A stretch of DNA of 14,139 nucleotides from Pseudomonadota bacterium (GCA_021802595.1 JAJZRT010000025.1:1-14139); one strand, 5' to 3'. Shown: positions 1-7,418, counted from the stretch's first letter. Numbers and translations: made by a program. Notes: generated by a model from the letters alone, not told the origin.

Positions 1-171
1 CGACTTGCCGGGCTCGCCGTGGTCGAGATAGCGCCATTCGTCGAACAGGTTGGGGCCGAAGCCGGATCGCTTGATCGACTTCAGGAACTGCTTGGGAATG
101 ATCGCGTCGGTGTCGACGTTGGCGCGGTCCAGCGGCACGACCAGTCCGTCCAGCACGGTGAATTTCTGCAT
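1..171 (-). CDS. leuD: 3-isopropylmalate dehydratase small subunit, N-terminal part (runs off the left edge)
   Basis: The 57 visible residues begin [20 protein letters not shown] and continue with [13 protein letters not shown] and [12 protein letters not shown], the typical N-terminus of the LeuD swivel-domain subunit. LeuD pairs with LeuC in the cytoplasm to isomerise 2-isopropylmalate to 3-isopropylmalate in leucine synthesis. The ATG at 171 is the only sensible start because it matches the family N-terminus. The gene lies 13 nt after the stop of the 11-residue-repeat gene and follows leuC in the same direction, so the three are probably co-transcribed. The remaining roughly 155 residues are outside the window, so nothing can be said about its C-terminus. 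Confidence 0.95.
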   Translation of the reverse strand, partial: MQKFTVLDGLVVPLDRANVDTDAIIPKQFLKSIKRSGFGPNLFDEWRYLDHGEPGKS

Positions 172-184
172 TGCTTGCCTTTCC

Positions 185-499
185 CTACTTCTTGTCGCCC
201 GAGTCGACTTTCTCTTCGATCCATTCGCCCGCCTTGCGCAGGCCCTTGCCGGTCGCCTCGGCGCCCTTCTTCACGCCATGCTCGGTCGCTTCGGCGGCGC
301 GCTTCACGCCGTGCTCGGTGGCCTCGACCGCTTTCTTGACGCCGCGGCCGGTCGCGTCGGCGCCCTTTTCGATGCCGTGCGCGGCGGCCTCGCCGCCTTT
401 CTTGATGCCGTTGCCGACCTTCTGCCCGACGCCCTCTTCGGCGTGCGCGGACTGCATACCCAGCCATCCCAGCAGAACCAGCATGAGCGTCTTCTTCAT
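185..499 (-). CDS. small exported protein of six tandem 11-residue amphipathic repeats, between leuC and leuD
   Basis: This encodes 104 residues. Residues 1-20 are a signal peptide ([20 protein letters not shown]) with a signal peptidase I site at AHA/EE. There is no lipobox cysteine. Residues 31-96 are exactly six 11-residue units with consensus G-[VIL]-K-K-x-A-E-A-T-x-[HKR], rich in Lys, Ala, Glu and Gly, followed by a charged tail. Such 11-mers form long amphipathic helices in late-embryogenesis-abundant, apolipoprotein and synuclein proteins, so envelope or membrane-surface binding is plausible but inferred. GAGGAG precedes the ATG by about 8 nt. The start lies 11 nt after the leuC stop. 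Betaproteobacteria often carry a short entericidin-like lipoprotein at this position (from memory); this gene is longer and is not a lipoprotein. Function is unknown. Confidence 0.85.
   Translation of the reverse strand: MKKTLMLVLLGWLGMQSAHAEEGVGQKVGNGIKKGGEAAAHGIEKGADATGRGVKKAVEATEHGVKRAAEATEHGVKKGAEATGKGLRKAGEWIEEKVDSGDKK
212..409 (-). repeat. six in-frame 33-bp tandem repeats coding for 11-residue units
   Basis: Each unit encodes Gly-[Ile/Val/Leu]-[Lys/Glu/Arg]-[Lys/Arg] followed by an Ala/Glu/Thr-rich half. The units begin at residues 31, 42, 53, 64, 75 and 86 of the exported protein. The DNA units are clearly similar but not identical, so this is an older expansion under coding constraint and not a fresh satellite. 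Copy number could differ between strains. Confidence 0.85.
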
Positions 500-510
500 G
501 GTCCGTCTCC

Positions 511-1914
511 TCACAGCGTGCGAACGTCGACAAAATGCCCCGCGACAGCCGCCGCAGCGGCCATCGCCGGACTGACCAGATGGGTCCGGCCGCCCTGCCC
601 CTGCCGCCCTTCGAAATTGCGGTTGGACGTCGAGGCGCAGCGCTCGCCGGGCTCCAGCCGGTCGGCGTTCATCGCGAGGCACATCGAGCAACCCGGCTCG
701 CGCCATTCGAAACCCGCCTCGACGAAGATCCGGTCCAGTCCCTCGACCTCGGCCTGCCGCTTCACCAGTCCCGAGCCGGGCACCACCAGCGCCAGCTTGA
801 CGTTGGCGGCAACCTTGCGGCCCTTCGCCACCGCGGCGGCCTCGCGCAGATCCTCGATCCGCGAATTGGTGCACGAGCCGATGAAGACCTTGTCGACCGC
901 GATCTCGGCGATCGGGGTGCCGGCCGTCAGGCCCATGTATTCGAGCGCACGCGTCCAGTCGTGCCGCTTGACCTCGCTCGACGCACCGGCCGGATCGGGC
1001 ACGCGACCGCCAATGGTCGTGACCATCTCGGGCGACGTGCCCCAGGTCACCTCCGGCTCGATCGCGTCGGCATCCAGTTCGACGACGCGGTCGAATTTCG
1101 CGTCGGCGTCCGAATGCAGCGTGTTCCACCATGCCACCGCCTTGTCCCACGTGTCGTCCTTGGGCGCGTAGGGGCGTCCCTTGACATAGTCGATCGTGGT
1201 CTGGTCGACCGCCACCATGCCGGCACGCGCACCCGCCTCGATTGCCATGTTGCACAGCGTCATGCGGCCTTCCATCGACAGCGCACGGATCGCCGAACCA
1301 CCAAATTCGATCGCGTAGCCGGTGCCGCCGGCAGTGCCGATCTCGCCGATGACGGCGAGCGCGATATCCTTCGCGGTCACGCCCTTGCCGAGCGTGCCGT
1401 CGACTTTCACCAGCATGGTCTTCGACGGCTTCTGCCATAGGCATTGCGTGGCCAGCACGTGCTCGACCTCGGAGGTGCCGATGCCGAAGGCCAGCGCGCC
1501 GAACGCGCCGTGGGTCGAGGTGTGCGAGTCGCCGCACACCACGGTCATGCCGGGCAGGGTCAGGCCTTCCTCCGGGCCGATCACGTGGACGATGCCCTGG
1601 CGGATGTCGTCCATCCTGAACTCGGTAATGCCGAACTCGGCACAGTTGGCATCGAGCGTCTCCACCTGCAGGCGCGACACCGGGTCGGCGATGCCCTGCG
1701 AACGGTCGGTCGTCGGCACGTTGTGGTCGGGCACCGCGATCGCGGCCTCGGCGCGGCGCGGCTTGCGGTGGGCCAGCTTCAGCCCCTCGAAGGCCTGCGG
1801 GCTGGTGACTTCGTGCACCAGATGGCGGTCGATATACAGCAGGGTGGTGCCGTCGGCTTCGACATGGACGACGTGGGCATCCCACAATTTCTGGAACAAG
1901 GTTTGACCGGACAT
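511..1914 (-). CDS. leuC: 3-isopropylmalate dehydratase large subunit
   Basis: This gene encodes 467 residues, the normal length for bacterial LeuC. It belongs to the aconitase superfamily and, with LeuD, converts 2-isopropylmalate to 3-isopropylmalate in the cytoplasm. The three cysteines that ligate the 4Fe-4S cluster are visible in FIGSCTNSR and in [10 protein letters not shown]. Other family blocks present are [29 protein letters not shown] and [12 protein letters not shown]. The start at 1914 gives [16 protein letters not shown], the usual LeuC N-terminus; an in-frame GTG at 1944 would add ten residues with no homology. No strong Shine-Dalgarno is seen, which fits translation within a polycistronic message. 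It begins 38 nt after the MFS gene stop and is followed 11 nt later by the 11-mer repeat gene. Confidence 0.97.
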   Translation of the reverse strand: MSGQTLFQKLWDAHVVHVEADGTTLLYIDRHLVHEVTSPQAFEGLKLAHRKPRRAEAAIAVPDHNVPTTDRSQGIADPVSRLQVETLDANCAEFGITEFRMDDIRQGIVHVIGPEEGLTLPGMTVVCGDSHTSTHGAFGALAFGIGTSEVEHVLATQCLWQKPSKTMLVKVDGTLGKGVTAKDIALAVIGEIGTAGGTGYAIEFGGSAIRALSMEGRMTLCNMAIEAGARAGMVAVDQTTIDYVKGRPYAPKDDTWDKAVAWWNTLHSDADAKFDRVVELDADAIEPEVTWGTSPEMVTTIGGRVPDPAGASSEVKRHDWTRALEYMGLTAGTPIAEIAVDKVFIGSCTNSRIEDLREAAAVAKGRKVAANVKLALVVPGSGLVKRQAEVEGLDRIFVEAGFEWREPGCSMCLAMNADRLEPGERCASTSNRNFEGRQGQGGRTHLVSPAMAAAAAVAGHFVDVRTL

Positions 1915-1952
1915 GCTGACAGGGCGATACGGCGCGTAAAACACTGATTATT

Positions 1953-3116
1953 TCATAGCTTGGGGGCCGCTGGCACGGATTTTGTTCCTCCCCACACTGC
2001 ATACACCCCCCATGCCATGGCCGCGCTTGCGGCAGCGAGGGTGAAGGTCCATGCCGAGCCCAGCGATCCCCAGGTCAGCCCGCTGGCCAACCCGCCGATG
2101 GTGCCGCCGATGCCGTAGGACAGGCTGGTGTACAACGCCTGCCCGCGCGCCTGATGGCGGCCGCGAAAATGCTGGTGGATCAGCGCCACCGCCGCCGCGT
2201 GGTAGGTGCCGAAAGTAAAGGCGTGTAGCGTCTGCGCGCCCCACACCAGCCAGGCCGACTCCACGCCCCAGGCGATCAGCAGGAAGCGCAGCACCGCCAG
2301 CGCGAAGCTCGCCAGGATCAGTTCTCGCGGCGTCACCCGCGCGAAGATGCGCGGAATGACCAGGAAAATCCCGATTTCGCACAGCACGCCCAGCGCCCAC
2401 AGCCAGCCGACGGTGGACTTGTCGTAGCCGTGATCGACCAGATAGATCGAGTAGAACGTGTAGTAGGGGCCATGCGTCACCGCCATCAGCAGGCAGGCGG
2501 CCAGCAGCGACGCCACCTCCGGCCGCTTCACGATGTCCCACACCGAATGATGGTCGGTCGTATGCGGCAGGATCTCGGCCTCGGGAATCACCCGCGCGAA
2601 CGCCACGATGCCCAGCATCACCGCCAGCACCGCCCACGGCAGCCAGGCGATCGCCACATGGTCGAAGGCATAGCCCAGCCCCACCACCATCAGGATGAAG
2701 CCGATCGACCCCCACAGGCGGATGCGGCCGTAGGCGTCGGTGCGCTCGCCGAGGTGCGACAGCGTCATCGCTTCGACCAGCGGCAGCGACGCGCTCCAGA
2801 AAAAACTCAGCGCCGCCATCACCGCGAACAACCACCAGAAGCCGCTGCCGAAGAACACGCCGGCGAATGCCAGCACGCTGCCCAGCGCCGCAAGCTGCAC
2901 AATCGGGGTGCGGCGCCCGGTGCGGTCGGCGATATGGCCCCAGATGTTGGGCGCGAAGATCCGCATCACCTGCAACAGCGACATCAGCACGCCGATCTCG
3001 AACGGACCGAATGCCAGCGACTGCAGATAGAGCCCCCAGAACGGCGACATCGCACCGACAAAGGCGAAATAGAAGAAGTAGAAACCGGACAGGCGCCAGT
3101 AAGGAAGATTGGACAT
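1953..3116 (-). CDS. MFS transporter of the HcaT / MFS_1-like family
   Basis: This gene encodes 387 residues in about 12 hydrophobic helices. The N-terminus SNLPYWRLSGFYFFYFAFVG and the following SPFWGLYLQSLAF, PNIWGHIADRTGRR (the loop after helix 2) and RGQALYTSLSYGIGGTIGGL blocks are typical of the MFS_1-like group. That group includes the 3-phenylpropionate permease HcaT and nucleoside-type permeases. It acts in the inner membrane; the substrate cannot be read from the sequence. ATG at 3116 is chosen because it gives the family N-terminus; longer in-frame starts add a basic, non-conserved leader. It sits 38 nt upstream of leuC in the same direction. Co-transcription is likely, but a role in leucine metabolism is only a guess. 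Confidence 0.9.
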   Translation of the reverse strand: MSNLPYWRLSGFYFFYFAFVGAMSPFWGLYLQSLAFGPFEIGVLMSLLQVMRIFAPNIWGHIADRTGRRTPIVQLAALGSVLAFAGVFFGSGFWWLFAVMAALSFFWSASLPLVEAMTLSHLGERTDAYGRIRLWGSIGFILMVVGLGYAFDHVAIAWLPWAVLAVMLGIVAFARVIPEAEILPHTTDHHSVWDIVKRPEVASLLAACLLMAVTHGPYYTFYSIYLVDHGYDKSTVGWLWALGVLCEIGIFLVIPRIFARVTPRELILASFALAVLRFLLIAWGVESAWLVWGAQTLHAFTFGTYHAAAVALIHQHFRGRHQARGQALYTSLSYGIGGTIGGLASGLTWGSLGSAWTFTLAAASAAMAWGVYAVWGGTKSVPAAPKL

Positions 3117-3308
3117 GAACTCGGATTGCCGCAGCTGCGGCCGGAACGCAGCGCGCATTATGCGGCCAAGGCATTGCGGCCGAAAGCGGCAATGGGGCCT
3201 GCAATACAAGCTCCCTCCCCGGATTTCATCGGCACATTACGACCACCGCCTGGCTGCGGCCGATCCGGAATTAACCGCCCTGAGATGTCCCTACCAACAC
3301 GACCGCGA

Positions 3309-3334
3309 CGCGATTGCCTCGCCCGACGATCGCG
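3309..3334 (-). terminator. possible hairpin after the deacetylase-caspase gene
   Basis: CGCGAT and ATCGCG form a 6-bp stem around a 14-nt loop, starting 10 nt past the TGA of the long fusion gene. There is no T-run, so it is at best a weak or Rho-assisted terminator. The rest of 3117-3343 shows no clear gene or promoter. Confidence 0.25.
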
Positions 3335-3343
3335 GCACACCCC

Positions 3344-6040
3344 TCACAACTTCTCCAGTTCCTGCTTCACATGCGCGGCCCCGCTCCCGTTGGGCGCCAG
3401 CTCCAGGTAGATCCGGTAGGCTTTTTTCGCTTTCCCGGCCGCTCCATCCCTCGCGCTCGCGTCTCCGAGATTGAGGTAGGCGATGGCGCGCGAGGGGTCC
3501 AGTTTGATGGCGTTTTCAAACCACCGGGCGGCTTCCGGGTATTTCTCCTGCTTGTAGTAGACGAAGCCCAGGTTGTTGGCGGCCAGGGCGAAGTCCGGCC
3601 GCAGCTTGAGCGCCTCGGTGAACTGGGCTTCGGCGGCGGCGTACTGCTTTTCCTTGTAGAACTGCAAGCCGCGATCGTTGGCACGCTGGGCGAGTTGGCT
3701 CCGCGAAATGGGCGCCGCGGCCGGCGGCACGATCTTCTGTTCGCCACCCTGGAGATCTTTCACGATAACCGCCGGGGCCGCCTTGCCGGCGGTCTCGACG
3801 GGCGTCCGTGCCGCGTCCTGCCTGCTGTTGAGGGCGATGGCCTCGTTCGAGAGCTGAGCCGTCTGGGTGCCCAGGAATTCGTTCTCTGCCGGCAGCTCAA
3901 ACACGAAATCGCCCCCTTCGGACCCCGGCAGGCTGCCGAAGGCCGGAGTCTGCCGGGACACCGCGGAGACCGCAGGAGCCACGTAGGCGGCCAGTTCGGT
4001 GGCGGTGATGAGGCCATCGCCGTTGAGGTCTGCCTTGCCTGCCAGGGCCTGCAAAAGGGTCCAGGTAAAGACGGAGTGGCCGTTGGGGCCGCCGTCCGCC
4101 ACCATCTGGTCGGTACCGCCGGCGGTGAGCATCTGTCGCCCGATGCGCCTGGCATTGTCGCGCAGGAAGGCGCCCGAACCCCCGCCCCGGGTGAGGCCGA
4201 GGCCGCTGTAACAGGCATCCATCACGAACAGCACATGCTTGGCATCGAAGCTTTCGGCGATGTTCTGGATTTCAGTCATCGGGATGGCATCGGTGGCGAA
4301 CTGGGCGGGATCGGAATCGGCCGGGACGATGTAGCCGAGGTCGCGGCCGGAACTCAGGTGACGGGTGGCGCCGTGGCCGGCAAAGAAGACGAAGATGCGG
4401 TCATTCTTGCCCACCCCGCCGGCAAGTTTGTCGTGAAACAAGTCGAGAATGGCGCTACGGGTGGCCTCGCCGTTCTTCAGCGTAAACACGCGCTCGGATT
4501 TGAAGCCGAACCGTTCCACCAGGTCCTGGCCGATCGCTTGAGCATCCCGTGCCGCGTACCGGAGCTTGGGCCATTTGGCATAGTCGTCGATACCCACCAC
4601 GACGGCCCAGGATTCGCCGTAGCCGGAGCGGGCGGCGGCCTTCTCGACCGGCGCCGCGGGCTCCCTGGCGACGGTGAAGGCGTTGCCGTCCCAGCCTGCG
4701 AAGCGATAACCCTCCGCCGTGAGACGGTCGAGAATCGTGGGCAGGGCCTTGACCGCGCGGTCATGGATGTCGTGGAACAGGATAATCCCCCGCCCGGCGC
4801 GGTCCACTTCCTTCAGTACCCGCTCGGCGATGGACGCCGGCACCGGATCGGCCCAGTCGAGCGAGTCGATGTTCCACATCACCGATTTCAGGTGCGCCGC
4901 CTCCAGCATGTGCAGACCTTCGCCGTTGTGCGCCCCGTAGGGAAACCGGAACAGGGAGGAACGGTCCGGGTTCACCGCCCTGAGCAGCGTGTCGGTATTG
5001 AATATCTCGGCCTTGAGGGCGTCGCCGCTTTCCCTGGAAAGCTTGGCGTGGGTGAAACTGTGGTTGCCCAGCACATACCCCTCGGCCATCAGTCTGCGAC
5101 TCACCCCGGCGCCGGGCCCGAGCTTGGGCTTGCCGTCGGGGCCCAGGCTCCCCAGGTTGCGTCCGACGTTGAAAAATACGGCGGGTGCGCCGTACTGCTT
5201 GAGGATGGCCGCGATCTCGTCAGAGTAGAGGCGGTGGGGGCCGTCGTCGAACGTGAGGACTACGGTTTTCCTGGGCAGGCCGAGCCCGAAGATCTCGCCC
5301 GGCTCTTCCCTGGCCGCGTCGCTGGCCGGCGCTTCGCGGGGAGCGGGATAGGGCAGGACCATGCCGTAGTCCTTGAGGATCTGCTCGCGGGAATACAGCT
5401 TCTTCAGATGGGCCACGTAGTCGTCCCAGCGCTCGCGCTTGAGCTCGATGGCGCGCTGATCGAAGCGGCCGAAAATCTGGCGGATTTCCTTGTCGTAGTT
5501 GTGCTCGATTTCCGCCAGGGCATCCAGGTCTTCCGAGATGCGCTTGTGCATCTTGATGGCGGGCAGCGTGGCATCCCGCGCGACGCTCGCCTGGAGCGCC
5601 TGCAGCAGTTCGCGGAAAGCGAGCCGGTCGGCGTCGTAGAGTCCCGGATCGGACTCGATGTAGTCGAGCAGCTTGCCCATGGCCTCGAAACGCATCGGGT
5701 CGGGCGAGCCGGCCAGCGCGTCCAGGGTCTCCTCCAGCTTATCCAGTCGCGCCAGGTTGTCGTGAAACAGGGCCTGGCCGACTTGATTAACGGCCTCCCG
5801 CTCGCCCCTGGAAAGGGCACTTTCATCAGCCAACAGCACGATGATCTTGCGGTAGGCAGCGAGGGCATCGTCGAGGCTGGCACGCAAGGCCGAAACATCC
5901 GGGCGCTTGGATGAAGGCTCCGCCGCAGCGGGGCCGACGGAAGGCGCAGGGAGCTTGCGCTGGGTCAGAACGAAACTGCCGATCGCGAGTGCCGCGACGA
6001 GGGCGCCAACAGCGATATGTTTGAAAGGCACGTCGTACAT
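3344..6040 (-). CDS. membrane-anchored polysaccharide deacetylase - caspase-like (C14) protease - TPR fusion protein
   Basis: This gene encodes 898 residues. Residues 9-25 form a transmembrane anchor or uncleaved signal. Residues 45-235 are a helical, partly coiled-coil stalk. Residues about 259-455 are a NodB polysaccharide deacetylase with TFDDG (Asp265, Asp266), the metal histidines in NHSFTH (His327, His331), RFPYG (365-369) and ILFHDIH (His423). Residues 478-715 are a caspase-like C14 domain starting at WAVVVGIDDY, with the catalytic dyad His556 (FFAGHG) and Cys610 (MDACYSG). Its end holds a full EF-hand loop, DLNGDGLITATE, at 671-682. Residues about 785-885 are three TPRs. The domains probably face the periplasm. 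ATG 6040 is preferred over GTG 6115 because a promoter ends 27-34 nt upstream of it and the extra residues are Trp-rich and anomalous. No linked effector or partner gene is visible. Confidence 0.88.
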   Translation of the reverse strand: MYDVPFKHIAVGALVAALAIGSFVLTQRKLPAPSVGPAAAEPSSKRPDVSALRASLDDALAAYRKIIVLLADESALSRGEREAVNQVGQALFHDNLARLDKLEETLDALAGSPDPMRFEAMGKLLDYIESDPGLYDADRLAFRELLQALQASVARDATLPAIKMHKRISEDLDALAEIEHNYDKEIRQIFGRFDQRAIELKRERWDDYVAHLKKLYSREQILKDYGMVLPYPAPREAPASDAAREEPGEIFGLGLPRKTVVLTFDDGPHRLYSDEIAAILKQYGAPAVFFNVGRNLGSLGPDGKPKLGPGAGVSRRLMAEGYVLGNHSFTHAKLSRESGDALKAEIFNTDTLLRAVNPDRSSLFRFPYGAHNGEGLHMLEAAHLKSVMWNIDSLDWADPVPASIAERVLKEVDRAGRGIILFHDIHDRAVKALPTILDRLTAEGYRFAGWDGNAFTVAREPAAPVEKAAARSGYGESWAVVVGIDDYAKWPKLRYAARDAQAIGQDLVERFGFKSERVFTLKNGEATRSAILDLFHDKLAGGVGKNDRIFVFFAGHGATRHLSSGRDLGYIVPADSDPAQFATDAIPMTEIQNIAESFDAKHVLFVMDACYSGLGLTRGGGSGAFLRDNARRIGRQMLTAGGTDQMVADGGPNGHSVFTWTLLQALAGKADLNGDGLITATELAAYVAPAVSAVSRQTPAFGSLPGSEGGDFVFELPAENEFLGTQTAQLSNEAIALNSRQDAARTPVETAGKAAPAVIVKDLQGGEQKIVPPAAAPISRSQLAQRANDRGLQFYKEKQYAAAEAQFTEALKLRPDFALAANNLGFVYYKQEKYPEAARWFENAIKLDPSRAIAYLNLGDASARDGAAGKAKKAYRIYLELAPNGSGAAHVKQELEKL

Positions 6041-6073
6041 TCCAAGCAAGACCGCCGTGGCGGCAACCGGTCG

Positions 6074-6102
6074 ATTGTAATGGCCGCGCCATACCCATGC
6101 AA
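6074..6102 (-). promoter_or_regulatory. sigma-70-like promoter for the deacetylase-caspase gene
   Basis: On the minus strand, TTGCAT (6097-6102) and TACAAT (6074-6079) are separated by 17 nt. The -10 matches five of six consensus bases and the -35 three of six. Transcription would begin near 6067, giving a leader of about 27 nt before ATG 6040. It lies downstream of the dodecin break point. Confidence 0.5.
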
Positions 6103-6150
6103 AACAGCCCCACACTGACGTAGACCGGGCTCAACGGGGCGTCGTTGCAC

Positions 6151-6234
6151 GAACCGCGCGCGACCCTGTTTGATGGCGTCCTCGAAGCTTTTCCCGGATG
6201 TCGCCGTGACCTCGATGGTTTTTGCAATGCTCAT
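6151..6234 (-). pseudogene. 5' remnant of a dodecin gene
   Basis: The reading frame opens MSIAKTIEVTATSGKSFEDA and continues IKQGRARF, which is the N-terminal third of dodecin, a flavin-binding protein of about 70 residues that assembles into 12-mers. A strong GGGAGG (6240-6245) lies 5 nt before the ATG, so this was a real gene start. After residue about 27 the frame changes to sequence unlike dodecin, and neither of the other two frames carries the missing WVKEQ / NGKI / YRVNLKVTF part. The gene is therefore truncated, not merely frameshifted. The open frame itself runs on to 5965, overlapping the start of the fusion gene. That tail is not meaningful protein as far as I can see. Confidence 0.75.
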
Positions 6235-6323
6235 GACAGCCTCCCCGCGCTTGAACAGGCCGAAGGTGATCTCAGCCTATGAACTCGCTGCAGAATCCCA
6301 ACTGCAAAATCGCCCCACCCCGG

Positions 6324-6860
6324 CTATTTCATCGCCGAGCGCAGCCTGACCGTCTCGCCCGCCACCGCGAACACGCCGTTGCCCCGGTGGTGCAGCGTCT
6401 GCGGCTGCCTGACCGCGGTGTCGACCCACGCCTGCACCACCTCGAGGACGAAGAAGTTGTAGCGGTTCACCAGCCGCGTATCGGCCACCCGGCATTCCAG
6501 GCTGGCGTAGCACTCGGCGATCAGCGGCGCCCCCACCTGCGCGGCCCCGACCGGCGTCAGGCCGAACTTCTCGAACTTGTCGACCTTGAGGCCCGAGCAG
6601 TTGCCGATCCCCACCACCTGCTTCGCCAGGTCCAGCGTCGGAATGTTGATCGCGCATTCCTTCGTCGCCCGCAGCGTGCCGAACGAAGCGTTGCGGCCGC
6701 TGATCACGCAGCCGATCAGCGGCGGTTCGAATTCCATCATGGTGTGCCACGACATCGTCATGATGTTGGCGCGCCCCTTGCGGGCGGTCGTCACCAGCAC
6801 CACCGGTCCCGGCTCCAGCAGGCCGTAGGCCCTGGACAGCGGATAAGATCGTTTTGCCAT
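6324..6860 (-). CDS. flavin reductase-like domain protein
   Basis: This gene encodes 178 residues of the FMN-binding split-barrel flavin reductase family (DIM6/NTAB type). The family signature appears in PGPVVLVTTARKGRANIMTM, in SWHTMMEFEPPLIGCVIS with the following SFGTLRATKECAINIP, and in the later FVLEVVQAWVD strand. Members bind FMN and use NAD(P)H to reduce flavin, or act as related flavin-dependent oxidoreductases in the cytoplasm; the partner is unknown. AGGAG lies 8 nt before the ATG at 6860 and supports that start. The gene ends 89 nt before the dodecin remnant. Both flavin-related genes are adjacent and in the same direction, which could once have been a flavin-linked pair. Length is normal and nothing appears broken. 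Confidence 0.9.
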   Translation of the reverse strand: MAKRSYPLSRAYGLLEPGPVVLVTTARKGRANIMTMSWHTMMEFEPPLIGCVISGRNASFGTLRATKECAINIPTLDLAKQVVGIGNCSGLKVDKFEKFGLTPVGAAQVGAPLIAECYASLECRVADTRLVNRYNFFVLEVVQAWVDTAVRQPQTLHHRGNGVFAVAGETVRLRSAMK

Positions 6861-7003
6861 GGCGGGACTCCTGATCGGGATGGAACGCTTTCAGCTTAGT
6901 CCGCCCGGCGCCGCTGTCGCAGACTGGAATGGCCGCGACACAGCCCAGCACATTCCCTCCCCACCATGCACTCACCGTATGCATTCAAGCGCATGCCGGA
7001 CAT

Positions 7004-7121
7004 TTAAGGAAGCGCTGAACAAGTTGATTCCGCTCATGGTTCGACAGGCTCACCACGAACGGAATCAACAAGTTGCCGTTCGTCCTGAGCTTGTCGAAGG
7101 ACTTGTTCAGCGTTTCCTTAA
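7004..7121. repeat. composite REP/MITE-like inverted-repeat element, copy A
   Basis: Terminal arms 7004-7024 and 7101-7121 are 21-bp inverted repeats with one mismatch. Core 7076-7102 is identical to that of copy B. Within the left half, a second hairpin with arms GTTGATTCC (7023-7031) and GGAATCAAC (7061-7069) is present. It is flanked by direct repeats of ACAAGTT at 7019-7025 and 7068-7074. The element lies in the spacer between the divergent flavin reductase and small exported protein genes. It has no transposase and would be moved or copied by a factor elsewhere. Confidence 0.8.
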
Positions 7122-7140
7122 GTCTGAATAGGCGTTACTC

Positions 7141-7418
7141 ATGAAGCAAACCGCGCGCGCTCTGGTTCTTGGTTCCCTGGTTGCCCTTTCCCCGGTGCCA
7201 GCGCTGGCCGACCACAACAGCCCATGGGGGCAGGCTGGGCCAACATGCCGAATGGCATCCACAACATCCGGACCGAGGACGATCTCAGCGGAACCGAATT
7301 CAGGGATGTCGTTCACCAGGGCGCCGGCGCCGACACGGTGAACCGCTATCTGGACACCACCTCCACCCTGCCATCGGGCTCGGGCAGCGCCGCCACCCTG
7401 GGCGGCAGCCGTCGCTGA
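7141..7418 (+). pseudogene. small exported protein with a one-base frameshift
   Basis: The frame from ATG 7141 gives a signal peptide (MKQTARALVLGSLVALSPVP with ALA/DHN cleavage) and then DHNSPW. At a run of five G (7226-7230) the sensible frame shifts. The continuation reads GAGWANMPNGIHNIRTEDDL, then SGTEFRDVVHQGAGADTVNR, and ends at TGA 7416-7418. Adding one G restores a 92-residue secreted protein. I recall similar short periplasmic proteins with an H-N-S-x-W-G-x-G-W-A-N-M-P-N motif in sulfur-oxidising betaproteobacteria, but I know no function. The fault may be a real mutation, a sequencing error in the G run, or slippage. The ribosome binding site is weak (AGGCG). Confidence 0.6.

Noticed and set aside
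212..409. Possible CRISPR array because of regular 33-bp periodicity
   Set aside because: The repeats are contiguous, without spacers, and keep one reading frame with a conserved 11-residue unit.
500..2002. Upstream part of a 605-codon minus-strand frame that ends in the 11-mer repeat protein
   Set aside because: It is an out-of-frame, Arg/Gly-rich reading of leuC. The true start of the repeat gene is the ATG at 499 with GAGGAG before it.
3173..3193. Imperfect inverted repeat with ATTGC/GCAAT arms upstream of the MFS gene
   Set aside because: Only the outer five base pairs match and the inner part does not pair well; no operator or terminator features accompany it.
3314..5914. 866-codon open frame on the plus strand
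   Set aside because: It lies antisense to the deacetylase-caspase gene, has no recognisable domain, and reads as the Gly/Val/Glu-rich shadow that GC-rich genes give on the opposite strand.
6041..6115. Alternative GTG start of the deacetylase-caspase protein at 6115
   Set aside because: The extra 25 residues are Trp-rich and unlike a signal, and the best promoter overlaps this stretch, so transcription probably starts inside it.
6859..7131. 90-codon plus-strand frame ending in a VRQAHHERNQ-type sequence
   Set aside because: The C-terminal half is only the translation of repeat element A, a well-known source of false small proteins. The first part overlaps the flavin reductase promoter region.
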